Positions 47,307 to 59,374 of a stretch of 64,000 nt of DNA are shown in pieces. The translations under genes were made by a program, and so were the position numbers. The notes beneath the pieces are model-generated. The model saw only the letters and a program-made list of their open reading frames with translations. It ran no database searches and was not told the origin of the DNA. Position 1 is the stretch's first letter. Every line of letters begins with the position of its first letter. This DNA comes from Monomorium pharaonis. Taxonomy: Eukaryota; Arthropoda; Insecta; Hymenoptera; Formicidae. Location: NCBI RefSeq assembly GCF_013373865.1, contig NC_050473.1, positions 21,119,597 to 21,183,596 on the forward strand, written 5' to 3'.

Positions 47307-48453
47307 TCAAAGGTTTAATTTATTATCTGTAATAAATTTAATAATTAGCTTAGCAATATTCCTGTTCACATTTGATATCAAATAATTCATAGAAAAAGGA
47401 GACTGCAAGCCATTAGCAAAAAGAGCTGTTAAAAATTGAACTCTATTCGCATGCAATAATGGACAGGACCAGAAAATATGATTCAAATCTTGCTCCTGAG
47501 TGCCACACTCACACATTGGAGAGTCACAAACCCCTATTTTAAATAAAAACTGATTAGTGTAAGCATATCCAGTGACTACTCTGTTAAGAATGGTGATCTC
47601 CCTTCTTTTGAATTTACACTTTTTCTTTTTTAAAAAAAAGATGTCAATATTTGAAAGAAAATTCATAAAATTATTACCGGTGTTAACGTTAATTTTCAGT
47701 ATGAAATTTGAATCTATTAACATATAATGTTCTTTGAGAGAATTAAAACAATACCTGCTTGAAATCTACTTTGTTAGAGGGTATTTTATTCAGTTGAGAA
47801 GCATCCTTGGCCGCTCTATCAGCTGTTTCATTTCCTAAAATGCCCTTGTGGACTGGACACCATGTGAACCTAATATTTTTGTTCAATGTTGAAGATTGAA
47901 GTAATTTAACCTTAATATCCCGAACCAAATGGCAAAGAGGAAATGGTTGAAAATCTTTAAGTTCAAGAGCACTCAGACAGCTCAAAGAATCCGTGCATAT
48001 ATTAGCATAATTAAAACTACTGTTATTAATCAACTCTATTGCCTTTAAAATGGCATACGCCTCAGCCGAGAAAGAGCTAGAAAATTTATTCAATTTAAAT
48101 TTGAGTGTTAAACCGAGTTTCGGTATTCAGACAGAGCATCCCATCTTTGGTATTTTATCCGTACCAATAGAGCGGGAACCGTCAGTATAAATTCTCAATT
48201 CATCAATTGATAATGACTCAGAATTAATTAATCTCAAAAAAGTACCATTGGTATTACCACTCGTTAAGGCTTGATAGCCTGAAATATTGTCAACGTTAAT
48301 ACTAGTTTGATTCAAATTGAGTGGATATGATAATGAAGGATGTAAATTCCATATATATAAATCTTGTTGGAATTTAAAGATTTCCGGCCATCTCTTAGAA
48401 ATGAATGGTATATTTCTCGGTGCAGCTCTACGCGACTGTATAAGATATGCCAA
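47307..48453 (-). pseudogene. LINE ORF2 C-terminal part: RNase H and zinc motif
   Basis: From 48453 the frame contains LRIYTDGS, then SAEAYAILKAIEL, ICTDSLSCLSAL, and WCPVHKGILGNETADRAAKD, which give the D-E-D-D residues of RNase H1 together with the His before the last Asp. A TGA at 48124-48126 interrupts it in frame. After a stop at 47743 and a shift of frame, the C terminus reads CDSPMCECGTQEQDLNHIFW followed by SCPLL, the Cys/His motif at the end of I- and R1-type ORF2 proteins. The RNase H would remove the RNA strand during target-primed reverse transcription. A degenerate RT-RNase H linker fills 48454-48764. Confidence 0.88.
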
Positions 48454-48764
48454 GTTTTTAAGTTTTACTTTATAGGTTGTTTATTTAATTGAATAGCTTT
48501 GCAAATAAATTTGTCACATAGTTGAGTTATTCTTCTCTCTAACGGATGCTGATTGCTGTACTTCCATGTAACTCGATTAGGGGTAAATTTAGATAAGCCT
48601 ATTGCTATTTTATACGAAAAGCCCAATATTCTCTCCAATTCACAAAAATACGAGCCAGCTGCATTAACAAACCAAAACGAGCCCCACTCAATTTAAGCCC
48701 TTATTGTGGCATTAACAAATCTTACACAATTAATAGGATCTATACCCCAAGAGGATCCTGCGAT

Positions 48765-49750
48765 CTATTTTAAAATATTAAAAAATTTTTTAATTTTTAG
48801 TTTTAGAGCTTTTAAATGAGCTGTCCATCTCAAGCCCGAGTCTATTACTAGACCGAGATATTTTATATGTCGATTTATTTTAATTGGTAAGTTTTTAAAA
48901 TATACAGTATCCGGTATAATCAAGGATTTTTTCCTATTGAAAATTATAAATTGAGTTTTTTCTATTGATAATTTGAAATTTATTTGATCAAACCAAAGTA
49001 AAAGATTAGAAAAAGCTTTATTTAAATTAGATATTAACGTATTATAATTTTTATTAATAGAATAAATTACAAAATCATCTGCAAATTGCAACGAGAAGCT
49101 ATTATAGTGAATTTGATGTAAACAATCTTTAATATATAAATTAAAAAGGAGAGGACTCAAAACTGAACCCTGAGGAAACCCTTTATATAGTATACGTCGA
49201 CATATAAAATTCCCTGACTCATAGGAATCCTCTGTTCTGGGGCCAAGAAAATTTTTAAGAAAGTTCTTATATCCATCCGGAATTCTGAGATCATTAAGAT
49301 GTTTAAACAATAATTGTGGGATCACATTATCATAAGCTCCCTTAACATCCAGAAAAATTGCTCCCAAAAGCTCATTTTTTAAAAAAGTCTTGTAAATATC
49401 CAAACCCAAAATTGACAAACAATCATCGCAAGAGCGACCCTTCCTGAAACCAAATTGAGATGTAGGAAGCAACAATTCCAGTTCAACAAATCTATTTAGT
49501 CTTTTTATTATGAGTTTCTCAAAAACCTTGCAAATAGTAGAGGCCAATGCTATCGGGCGAAATCCCCTTTTACTAGGTTTTGGTATCAAAGTTACATCGT
49601 AAAGTTTCCAAGATAGAGGCACAGAGCCGTCCAAACGTATCAAATTGAAAGAGTGCAACAATATCTGAAGGGGCTTAGGCGGAAGAAGTCTTAAAAGAGT
49701 ATTATCAATCAAATCCGGGCCAGCAGCCGAATTTATTTTAGACGATAAAA
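48765..49750 (-). pseudogene. LINE ORF2 reverse transcriptase domain
   Basis: Contains the RT blocks in order: AAGPDLIDNTLL, FRPIALASTICKVFEKLI, QFGFRKGRSCDDCLSIL, AIFLDVKGAYDNVIPQLL (first catalytic Asp), GFPQGSVLSPLLFNLYI, and LQFADDFVIYS (the catalytic pair), then the thumb region KTQFIIFNRKK. The frame is open for over 315 codons, so the RT domain is better preserved than the rest. The 49753-53674 insertion falls just upstream of the domain. Confidence 0.95.
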
Positions 49751-50773
49751 TACCCAGTAAAAACAGTAATATAGCAGCAGTGTAACAGCAATGTAACCGA
49801 ATATAACAGGTTACGTTACTCTGAAATTACACGTAACTTACATGTAAGTTACAATTTCTGACTCACAAGGGAACCTCGCGAACCCGAAAATTCTGATTTT
49901 AATGAAACTTGGCATAAATGTAGAAGAAGTAAATACATGAATTTAGAAATTAAAAGTTGGTGCTTATAAACGGTTTAAAGGGTTGAAACCACCCTTCAAA
50001 AATGTTGAGTTTTTGTCTTTTCTCGATATATCTCGTAAACTAAACAAAATATTAAAAAATGTTTTATACAAAAGTTTTACAGTATAAATACCTCTATTTA
50101 ACTATGCTATTTATTTTTTCAAAAAAATTTTTTTTCAAAAACAAATTTTTTTTCTTTGAAAAAAAAAAATTTTCTTGAAAAAAATAAATAACATAGTTAA
50201 ATAGAGGTATTTATGCCGTAAAACTTTTGTATGAAACATTTTTTTATATTTTATTTAGTTTACGAGATATATCGAGAAAATGCAAAAATGTCTCAACTTT
50301 GAAGTGTGGTTTCACCCCTTTAAACCATTTTTAAACCAAAATAAAACATTTCTAAAATAATATATCTACTCTCTCAACATTTATGCCAAGTTTCATTAAA
50401 ATTAGAAAATTTTTTGATTGGGCTTATAAACGGTTTGAAGGAGTGAAATTATCCTTTAAAGGTTGAGATATTTTTACCTTTTCTCGCTATATCTCGTAAA
50501 CTAAACAAAATATTAAAAAATGTTTTATATAAAAGTTTTACAGCCTAAATACCTTCATTTAACTACGCTGTTCATTTTTCAAAAAAAAAAAATTTTTTTA
50601 AATTAAAATAAATTTTCAATAAAATTGACTTTTATGTATATAGCATTTATAAAATAATTATACTATCTTATACTACGTTCTCTTTATATCATCTATGTGT
50701 ATCACGTATTAAAGTTTGATATCTTTATTAATGATGTTACGCGTCATTTTTACATCTGTATCAAGTCTAACGT

Positions 50774-51060
50774 GTGCTTGATCAGTACATCAGTATCACA
50801 TCTAACGTGTGCTTGATTTTTCTGTTAGATTATTTAATTAAGCGAAGCATAATGTTACACGTAAATGTTGCGAATGTTCTCAATATGTTAATTATTTTAT
50901 TTCAAATTATACATATTCCACCTATAAATGAAAGAGAAATACAATTACGTGATGTAATAGAGGATATTATAACAAATGATATTATAACAGTGAATGTGAC
51001 TTATCATTTGATGTACACACTGATACTGCTTTAGAATTTTAAAATTATTGGGAAGTGGAT
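50774..51060 (+). pseudogene. Plus-strand copy of the transposase 5' region
   Basis: Contains PPINEREIQLRDVIEDIIT in a short open frame. It is the inverted counterpart of 51340-51600, with the copy ending near 51100 at the centre of the foldback. The downstream half of the gene is missing. Confidence 0.5.
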
Positions 51061-51348
51061 TTACCTGACACAGAATGTGTAACAAATGATGAGGAAGAAT
51101 TTTTTTAAAATGATAATTGTGGTAGGGACTTCACCTTTCTGAAGCGACGTTGCACTCCTAAAAGAGAGTGTCGGCCTTTTATCACTTCTCCAATATTCGA
51201 CGGCTTTCCTTTTATAGCTACTATTTAACATTTCGTCTTCTGATTCACAATTATATTCATTATCAGGTTCATAATCAACATTATCATTTTCTAAAAATTC
51301 TTCCACTTTATCTGTTACATATTCTATGTCAGGTAAATCCACTTCCAA
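51061..51348 (-). pseudogene. Transposase N-terminal fragment in the foldback
   Basis: Reads VDLPDIEYVTDKVEEFLEND, then an acidic stretch and SSYKRKAVEYWRSDKRPTLS. A Y-K-x-KAVEYWRS element before a predicted DNA-binding helix is common at the start of pogo/DDE-type transposases of insects (family knowledge, not searched). Upstream, beyond a TAA, the same frame continues as INEREIQLRDVIKDIITNAV (about 51470-51360). The fragment ends at the foldback centre, so no catalytic core exists. Confidence 0.5.
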
Positions 51349-52910
51349 ATAATTTTAAAATTTTAAAGCAAAATGAGTGTGTACATCAAATGATAAGTCA
51401 TTCACTGCATTTGTTATAATATCCTTTATCACATCACGTAATTGTATTTCTCTTTCATTTATAGGCGTTGGTGGAATATGTGTAATTTGAAATTAAATAA
51501 TTAACATATTAAGAACATTCGCAACATTTATGTGTAACATTATTCTTCGCTTAATTAAAAACAATCTAACAAGAAAAATCAAGCACATGTTAGATGTGAT
51601 ACTGATGTACTGATCAAACACACGTTAGACTTGACACTGATGTGAAAATAACGCGTAACACCATTAATAAAGATACCAAACTTTTATTAATACGTGATTT
51701 CATATATGATACATACCGTGACATGACGAATATATAACTTGAATGTGAAATATGTGACGTAGAGAGAATGAACACTGTGTGAAAGCAACGTGACTACTAA
51801 TATTGCGCAACTGTTACTAATACATACAAGAATGCAGATAATATAAATGTATAATATTATAACGTAGGTAATATATAACATATATAATATACACGTAGAT
51901 GATATAAATAGAACGTAGTATAAGATAGTATAATTACTTTATAAATGCTATATATACATAAAAGTCAATTTTATTAAAAATTTATCTTAATTAAAAAAAA
52001 ATTTTTTTTTCGAAAAATAAACAGCGTAGTTAAATGGAGGTATTTATGCTGTAAAACTTTTGTATAAAACATTTTTTTTTATTTTGTTTAGTTTACGAGA
52101 TATATCGAGAAAAGGTAAAAATATCTCAACCTTTGAAGGGTAGTTTTACTCCTTCAAACCGTTTATAAGACCAAACAGAAAATTTTCTGATTTTAATGAA
52201 GCTTGGCATAAATGTAGAGGGGGTAAATACATTAATTTAGAAATGTTTTATTTTGGTTCAAAAGCGGCTTGAAGGGGTGAAAGCACGCTTCAAAGTTGAG
52301 ACATTTTTGCATTTTCTCGATATATCTCGTAAACTAAACAAAATATTAAAAAATGTTTCATACAAAAGTTTTACGGCATGAATACCTCTATTCAACTATC
52401 ATATTTATTTTTTCCCCAAAAAATTCTTTTTTAAAGAAAAAAAATTTGTTTTTGAAAAAAAATTTGTTTTTAAAAATAAATAACATAGTTAAATAGAGGT
52501 ATTTATACTGTAAAACTTTCGTATGAAACATTTTTTAATATTTTGTTTAGTTTACGAGATATATCGAGAAAAGGCAAAAACTCAAAATTTTTGAAGAGTG
52601 GTTTCAACCCTTTAAACCGTTTATAAGCACCAACTTTTAATTTCTAAATTCATGTATTCACCTCCTCTACATTTATGCCAAGTTTCATTAAAATCAGAAT
52701 TTTCGGGTTCGCGAGGTTCCCTTGTCAGCAATATAACATGTTATAATTACATGTTATCTAACCGTTACACAACAGTTACAAAGAAAAATAAAATAAAATA
52801 AAAATTTTATTTTTTTGAAATTATTTTTATCAACAGCACATACTACATTTAGAATAAATTTTTATTAATTAATTAAATTTAAATTGTTATTTTTTATTTT
52901 ATTCTTACTT

Positions 52911-52981
52911 GCCGCTGCTAGGTTTGAACCCGGGACCTTAGGATTACGAACCTTGTACTCTACTTGCTACGCCAATTTGAC
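52911..52981 (-). repeat. tRNA-like module inside element C
   Basis: Minus-strand TTGGCGTAGCAAGTAGAGTA and GGTCCCGGGTTCAAACC match the modules at 1459 and 4521 despite element C differing from A and B elsewhere. Confidence 0.55.
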
Positions 52982-53674
52982 TCATCGATATGGATACTTG
53001 TTATTGTCTACATATACCTATATGTAAACTGACGCGACTATATTATTTTTTATAAAAGCAATTAAATTTTGCAAAACATATTAAAAATAAATAGCATTAA
53101 TTTATTTACTTATTAATTTCATTGTTAAATTTATCTTTTTCCATAACCTTAATAATTTGATGGAAATTGCGATCTATTTAGCACTAATCTTTGAAGCGTT
53201 CAAATGATTAATTAGATGGTTAACTATATAGATCATAATTCTAAGAAAAATTGAATAGTATACATTTATTATTTTGTTTTTGTTCAGCACATGATGAATT
53301 TAGATTTTGTGCATTTTTTGTGCGCAGTAATTGTAGACAAACCGTTATTTTTGGAAACATTATCTTTATAATAATTTTTTTTATTATTAAATAGATCTGT
53401 CATTCAGGATGTTATAATGTCTGATTTCTGAGTCAACTACGACGCATCGTTCCGTAATAACATTGATACGAACGTGTTATGTTACGATTATACAATTTTT
53501 GTTGAATAACTGTAACGCCAAAACGATGTATAACAGCTAGATCACTTGCGTATAACAAATATTACGTAACAGGTTATTTCCATGTCATATAGCACTTACA
53601 TATCACAAGAATAACAATGTTAAATTACATGTAACTTCCATGTTACATTGCCGCTATAAAATGTGTTCACTGGG

Positions 53675-54414
53675 TAGCATCCTTTAACTCATATAGTTGG
53701 AAAAGGTCATCAAATAAGGCAAGATGATTTAAATGATTTATCTCCGCAAAGGGAGAGTCGCACCATGAGGGAGCAATTTCATCAATAGTTAAATTTATTA
53801 AATCCTGATTAGAAACGTTTGAAGGAATAATAAGATTAAAATAAATGCTATTTTTAAATTTACCAATAGTTTCCCAAAAAGTGCCAACATTAAAATTATT
53901 ATTAATTTCTTCTATAAATCCCTTAAAATTTTGTGATTTTTTCTTAGTTAATATTTTTCGTGTATTATTGGAGGTTTTTCTATATTCTGTGAGATTATGT
54001 CTACTCGGGTTAATCATACAATTTTTGAAAGCTTTTAATCTGTCTGAGATTGCCAAAGAACAGTCATTGTCCCACCAGGGTCTATTAATCTTCTGAAAGA
54101 ATTTTCTAGGTTTAAATGAAGTTAACGTATCAGATGTAGAGTCTAAAAATTTTATAGAGCCATTATTGTCATAAGACTTGATGCCAGCCTCATATGCACA
54201 GCTGATAATTCCATTGAACCAATCATTATATAAAGATATACCATCAATAACGGAGGGATTATAATTCTCAAAAAGAGCATTACATTTGGTATTAAGAATT
54301 TTTTTATCAAAAGGTTTATATAAAATTTTGGGCGTTTGCCTCTATCTAGATTAATATTAAACGTATTCTTAGAGAGAAAAATATTGATAAAAATGGGAAA
54401 ATGGTCACTACCCC
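53675..54414 (-). pseudogene. LINE ORF2 segment between endonuclease and RT
   Basis: Starts with GSDHFPIFI, the last catalytic block of the AP endonuclease (Ser-Asp-His), separated from the rest by the 54416-55090 insertion. It continues through the linker, which contains RPWWDNDCSLAISDRLKAF, typical of I/R1/jockey linkers, and ends LYELKDA at the element C junction. A frameshift is needed near 54160. Confidence 0.85.
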
Positions 54415-54415
54415 A

Positions 54416-54709
54416 GGGGAGCGTCCCAGATGCGCACAGTAATAAACGGACACAGCAGGCTGAGTGAAACGGACACAGTAACAAACGGACACAGACCAAA
54501 TGCGCACAGAGAGAAACGGACACAGATCAAATGCGCACGGACCAAATGCACACGGACCAAATGCGCACACTGCACATGCGCACACTGCACGTGCGCACGG
54601 ACCAAATGCAATCTATGTACATTGCAAGCAGAGTAAAGTCCACATAGATTAGCGACTTGGACCGGGTGGGTGCGGGAGGGGGGCCGAAGGCCCCCCTTGC
54701 ACCCCCCCC

Positions 54710-54748
<39 letters not shown>

Positions 54749-55090
54749 CGCGCGCGTGCAAAGCATTCACTGCATCACATGGGTTTGCGACTTTCCGTGT
54801 ATGCATTGGGTCCGTGCGCATGTGCAGTGTGCGCATTTGGTCTGTGTCCGTTTCGCTCTGTGCGCATTTGGTCTGTGTCCGTTTCGCACTGTGTCCGTTT
54901 CGCTCTGTGCGCATTTGATCTGTGTCCGTTTGTTACTGTGCCCGTTTCGCACTGTGTCCGTTTGTTACTGTGTCCGTTTCGCACTGTGTCCGTTTATTAC
55001 TGTGTCCGTTTGGTCTGTGTCCGTTTGTTACTGTGTCCGTTTCACTCAGCTTGCTGTGTCTGTTTATTACTGTGCGCATCTGGGACTCAC
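54416..55090. mobile_element. Long-TIR element with microsatellite cassette, inserted in LINE endonuclease
   Basis: TCCCAGATGCGCACAGTAAT near the left end mirrors ATTACTGTGCGCATCTGGGA near the right. Arms of about 200 bp consist of GTGTCCGTTTNRYACT and GTGCGCATTTGGTC units. The left end CAGGGG and an imperfect CACT(C)ACCC repeat outside both ends would fit hAT with 8-bp duplication, but the right end is ragged. It contains the cassette at 54660-54805. The disrupted protein resumes at the expected residue on the other side. Confidence 0.75.
54660..54805 (+). repeat. Microsatellite cassette, copy 2
   Basis: Left module GTGCGGGAGGGGGGCCGAAG then CCCCCCTTGCACCCCC, a (GT)n(GC)n tract (54714-54757), and right module GCAAAGCATTCACTGCATCA then CATGGGTTTGCGACTTTCC. 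Frames rich in Cys-Val or Thr-His are artefacts. Confidence 0.85.
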
Positions 55091-55092
55091 TC

Positions 55093-55740
55093 ACCCCAAG
55101 GATCCTCTGAGAGAGACCATAGACAATTAGATGCTAAATTAAAAGAAACGATAGAGAGATCTGGTGCACTAACATGATTGGGATTAATAGATATTCTAGT
55201 GAAAAGTCCCTCATTAAGGTAAACAAAATCAAGTGTTATAGTACTATTGGCTAATGATTTGCCATTAAAGTTAGATATGCTTGATCCCCAAGAATTGTGT
55301 TGTGCGTTGAAGTCTCCGCATATTAAAAGATAGTTATTAGTACTTAAATTACCTAAATAATTAAAAAATAAGTTCCAATTAGATTTGCTTATATTGATGT
55401 TTGGAGGGTTGTACAGAGAGGCTATATATAAAAACTTTTTAGATACAGAATCAATTTTTATTTTGATAAGAACAAGTTCTATTTTATGATTTATTGGAAT
55501 TTTGAAGTTAACAAGAACCGGATCTAAAGTTTTAGAACATACTATTGCAACACCGCCACCAGTAATATCGTTTGGTCTATCGATTCTAAAAGTAATATAA
55601 TTTTTGAAATAGAAATAATCCTTAGGTCTAAGCCAAGTCTCCTGTAAACATATAATATCGTAATTTAATACAATATTAGAAATCTCTGAAAATTTGCCGT
55701 GGGCACCTCTGCAATTCCATTGAACTATTTTAAGATTCAT
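55093..55740 (-). pseudogene. LINE ORF2 start: AP endonuclease domain
   Basis: Begins MNLKIVQWNCRGAHGK (Asn block), then IICLQETWLRPKD (catalytic Glu), GGGVAIV, SLYNPPN, LLICGDFNAQHNSWGS (Asp-x-Asn). It ends at SEDPWG where the insertion interrupts; the SDH block lies at about 54400. The enzyme would nick target DNA for target-primed reverse transcription. The start codon lies 230 bp after the end of ORF1. Confidence 0.93.
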
Positions 55741-55970
55741 TTTTAAAGTAAGAAACAGGAGACCAATTCCATATAAATAAACAAATAAACAAGCAAATCA
55801 TTGGAAAATTATTTTAGAAGATAAGATTTTGTAATGTAAAAATTATATAAATAATCCAGTATTTCATCTTTCAAACGAGAGGAATTTTTATTTTCTTTAG
55901 TTAACATATATATATCATTTAAGATTATACCAATAATAGGATTTTCTCTAAAATTACTTAAATTGTTAGA

Positions 55971-57545
55971 TTAATTAGGATCAGATTTATTACTTGATTG
56001 AATATGAGTAAATTCATTCATTAGATTTGAATTTAAATATTCAGTTTGATTATAATTTTGATGAGTTAGAGACAAATCTAAAAGCTCTTTCCGTTGTGAT
56101 TGAGAACATTGATTAATTTTAAAGGGTATCTGATGATAACTATTTCTAGGTGAAAAAGACATATGTTGGCTAATTGAAGGGTCACTATTAAATCTTGTTC
56201 TCTTGAGTCTACTAATAGTATTTAAATTAAAAAGACTTGAATCATTTATTGGACCGCGTTTTAGGGGTTGTCTTTCATTCAAAAGATTCAAAGGTTTAGG
56301 AGGATAGGCATTTATACTCGATGATTGAGTAGATTTTGGTGTATCAATAGACCATCCTCTAAATGCAGAGGATTTAAAGATGTTTCGAATCATCAATGTA
56401 GATGTTATATTTTTTTATTTCATTAATCTATTTGCCTGAAATTTGTCAACATTACAATAAGCCATTATTGTATTGATCATCTCAAACCTGTGGAAAACAG
56501 GGCATGAAGTATCGAAAGAGCGGTGTCTACCGTCACAATTGACACATCTCAATGTCAAACTAAAACATTCCTCCGATTTATGCTTATCGCCACACCTGGA
56601 GCAAGTTATACTACCTCTACAAGCGAGAGCCGAGTGGCCCCATCTGGAGCATTTAAGACATTTCTTCACTCTATTGACAAAAGGTGAGGTGGGACACCTC
56701 ACCCTCCAAATATATAAGAACTCCGGAAGAAGTGGAGATTCGAACCAAACCTTTATCGAAAAAGAATTCCTAAATAATTCCGGATTTTTTGGGTCTCTGA
56801 ATTTAAGTCTCTCTATTTTGTGAATTGGAATAGGATTATCTAACCAGGTAATTCCATCATAAGTATCCTGAACAGTAAGATCTATATCCACATTACGGAC
56901 TATGGCTGTTCTAAATATATATAAGTCTGGAATATAGGCGACAGAGCCTTCAAATGATTCACTTGCCGAGTCAACGAATTTATTGGCTTCTTCAAAGGAC
57001 TTAAAGTTAATTTTTGTAATGTTTCTTCCTAGTCTTTTTATTTTTAGTATATTTTCAAATTTGGAACAAAGTCTTTTTCTAATAGCCATTGGATGAAGAT
57101 TACCAATGCTTAAATTGGAAGATTCATTATTTGGTATGCTTTCCAAATGTACCGAATAAGGAGAAAGGTGCAATTGTTTATATCTATTAGCTTTTTGAGA
57201 TTCTATAAATCTTAAACGAGCCGCTATATTAAATTGATCTGGAAGACGTGGCTCTGTTTGATTCTGAGTAGATGGGTTAACAGCAGAGTCATTTAAAACC
57301 ATATTAGTATGTTCATCATTAATAACTATCAATAGATCCTGGTTCGAAGGAGCATCAGTCTTATTTGATATATTATCCATAGAATCCGTTGATAATTTTT
57401 CCTGTTCAGGAGAAGATCCCCCCTGTTCCATTAGGTCGGTCACAAGTACATTCTTACCATCATTTTTACTGTTAGAACTCGAAGGATTTGTATCATATGG
57501 TTTAATATTTGTAGCCGGAAATTTTTTATTTTTATGTTTACCCAT
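55971..57545 (-). pseudogene. LINE ORF1: gag-like nucleic-acid-binding protein
   Basis: Starts MGKHKNKKFPATNIKP. Residues 1-150 are polar and low-complexity; an RRM-like region spans roughly 150-280; three zinc knuckles follow, visible as CLKCSRWGHSALAC, CSRCGDKHKSEEC and CVNCDGRHRSFDTSC. A TAA at 56415-56417 follows QANRLMK, but the same frame then stays open to 55971, so the intact protein was probably about 525 residues. ORF1 proteins of I elements bind the element RNA. The downstream part is Ser/Asn/Pro-rich. Confidence 0.9.
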
Positions 57546-59250
57546 ACTTGAGGCGTTAATGTATAAAGAAATCAGAATAATAAATATAGTTGATCAATAA
57601 GGTATTGTTAAATAAATTTAAGTTTGTAGTAAATCGCTGTATTTAATTAACACTCAGTTTAATTGTTAGATTAGGTAAAATTTTTAAATTGAAAGATATA
57701 TTATCAGATATTTCTCTAATTAGTTTACTTTAGCATATCGAGTAATAAAGTTTTTAAGAAATAACGAAAATAGAGTGTTTATTATATAAGTTCTACACAA
57801 TTTTGGGTTACAAATTAATTAAGTTATGGATTTGATATGGGTGGAGCATTAATAAGAAATTACAAATAATATTTATCTAAAAGTACAGCAATACCACTCT
57901 AAAAGTCTAGAAGAATGTAATTTGAAACTGGAAAGTCAACACAGGTATTTATCCCGTGAAGTTGGAATGTGTTTTGAATTTATAGAATACAAGGTTAATT
58001 CTAAAATATTTCAATGATTTTTGGGAGGAATATATATGCTTAAATAAGGATACTAATAATATCTTAAATCATATTGTAAATCCAACATTAATAATTCTAA
58101 AAAAGAAAACTTTTAAGAATAATGATCGCCACGCAGTACCAAAGTATAAGTATAGATAAGGAGATCCTGAAGCATTATACTGCTATCCTTTAATAATTAA
58201 TGAATTACCTATATTAGATAATAAACTTTCAACTTAAGGAGATATATATACCGTGTGGATACCAAACACAATTAAACAATAAATCCAATATAATATGTAC
58301 AACTTTAACGAAACAGTATGCAAAATTAATTAATATATTCTCAAATAACATAGAACAATGATGAATTATATGAGAATAAAGAATCCATAATTATAAGAAC
58401 GAATAATGTACATGTACATCAAACATTCAGAGTTTAAGATACACAAAAACTCGGGGCAAATTCCTTTCAACAGCAAAACAGATAAAGCCAAGGAATGTCA
58501 GAGTTATTAGAACCAACAGAGGAACAGAGGAACTTATTAGCAATAAATTTTAGCTTATCAAATATTTAATATATCTTAATCAATTAAATTCAACAATCTG
58601 TTAGATTTTTAATCAATATATACTAAGAAAAGAGATCACCAATTAAATAACAGAATACATTTTAAGATTAATAATTACATGAATAAATTTTACATAAAAA
58701 TATAATCAAAAATGAAAATGAAAATATTGCCAAGTTTCAAATTAACTAGAATGGAAATTTATTCAAAAATACAAGCAGCATGCTAGCAATTAAATATATC
58801 CAAATCCATAATAGAACTCACCCACCTGAGGCAGAACAAGAATCATAGTATTCTCAGAAATAAGCTTTTCTCCATTTAAATGTCTTGGATATTAAATATT
58901 AAGGCAGCTCAGCAGATTCTTTGTTTAAAGCCATGTGGTTGTTGGAATGGCGGATGTTAGTGCGTCGTAGTTTAAACTCGTAGTTAAATCTCGAAGTTTG
59001 ATTCTGTCCAATTTTCTGATCAGGTTGTAGCACGATAGATGAAATTTCCAAGGAAATATAGTTAGAGTTGCAAATGAAGCCGATCCTCCTCGAGAAATAA
59101 GTATAAGTATAAATGATATGCACAAAGGCGTATAAGAACTCAGTAAGGAGGATTCTACGTCCTATCGGATCGGCGGTCACGACGAGAATCTTTAAAGCAG
59201 TCCTACCGGCAGAACAATGTGGAAACAAACGATTGTAGCGACTTCTACCC
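57546..59250 (-). mobile_element. Probable LINE 5' leader
   Basis: No long open frame. AT-rich from 57546 to about 58900, then less so. A CGTCGTGACC on the minus strand near 59175 resembles the downstream promoter element used by internal LINE promoters. The upstream limit is guessed from the composition change before the 59280 GC-rich tract. Confidence 0.4.
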
Positions 59251-59374
59251 CAGTCTGGTACAGCAAAGAACGCATAGGCGGGGGAGGGGCTCCGCCCTTC
59301 CCCCTGCACGCCCTCCCCTTAATTTTTCCTAACCTAACCCAAACATTTTAAAGTCGCTATGTGGTTAATGTAAA

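Larger units (their letters stand above)
49866..52724. mobile_element. CAAGGGAACC foldback element nested in element C
   Basis: CAAGGGAACCTCGCGAACCC at 49866 mirrors GGGTTCGCGAGGTTCCCTTG ending 52724, with TCA outside both. Arms match for hundreds of bases and contain the phrase TCTCGATATATCTCGTAAAC many times in both orientations. The centre (about 50630-51965) is an asymmetric inverted duplication of a transposase 5' region. A related copy begins at 62312. A 3-bp duplication is unusual for mariner-type elements, so the superfamily is open. Confidence 0.85.
49753..53674. mobile_element. CCCAG element C, inserted in LINE ORF2
   Basis: Left end CCCAGTAAAAACAGTAATAT, right end ATAAAATGTGTTCACTGGG, TA outside both (49751-49752, 53675-53676). 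Removing it with one TA joins the two ORF2 segments in a single open frame, which fixes the boundaries and the 2-bp duplication exactly. Its own sequence (49753-49865 and 52725-53674) includes the tRNA-like module and a right end shared with 35915-36267. A 2.86-kb foldback element is nested in it. Confidence 0.9.
46990..59250 (-). mobile_element. I-clade LINE (non-LTR retrotransposon), full-length but broken
   Basis: In minus-strand order: 5' leader (about 59250-57546), ORF1, then ORF2 with AP endonuclease, RT, RNase H and a terminal zinc motif, and a 3' UTR to about 47000. RNase H plus a CCHC ORF1 places it in the I group. Subtracting the two insertions leaves roughly 7.4 kb. It carries at least two premature stops and several frameshifts, so it is dead. 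Both ends are approximate because no target duplication was found. Confidence 0.85.

Noticed and set aside
54152..55177. Overlapping frames rich in CAHLVC/SVRIWS-type repeats
   Set aside because: They come from the repeated GTGTCCGTTTN and GTGCGCATTTGG units in the arms of the inserted element.
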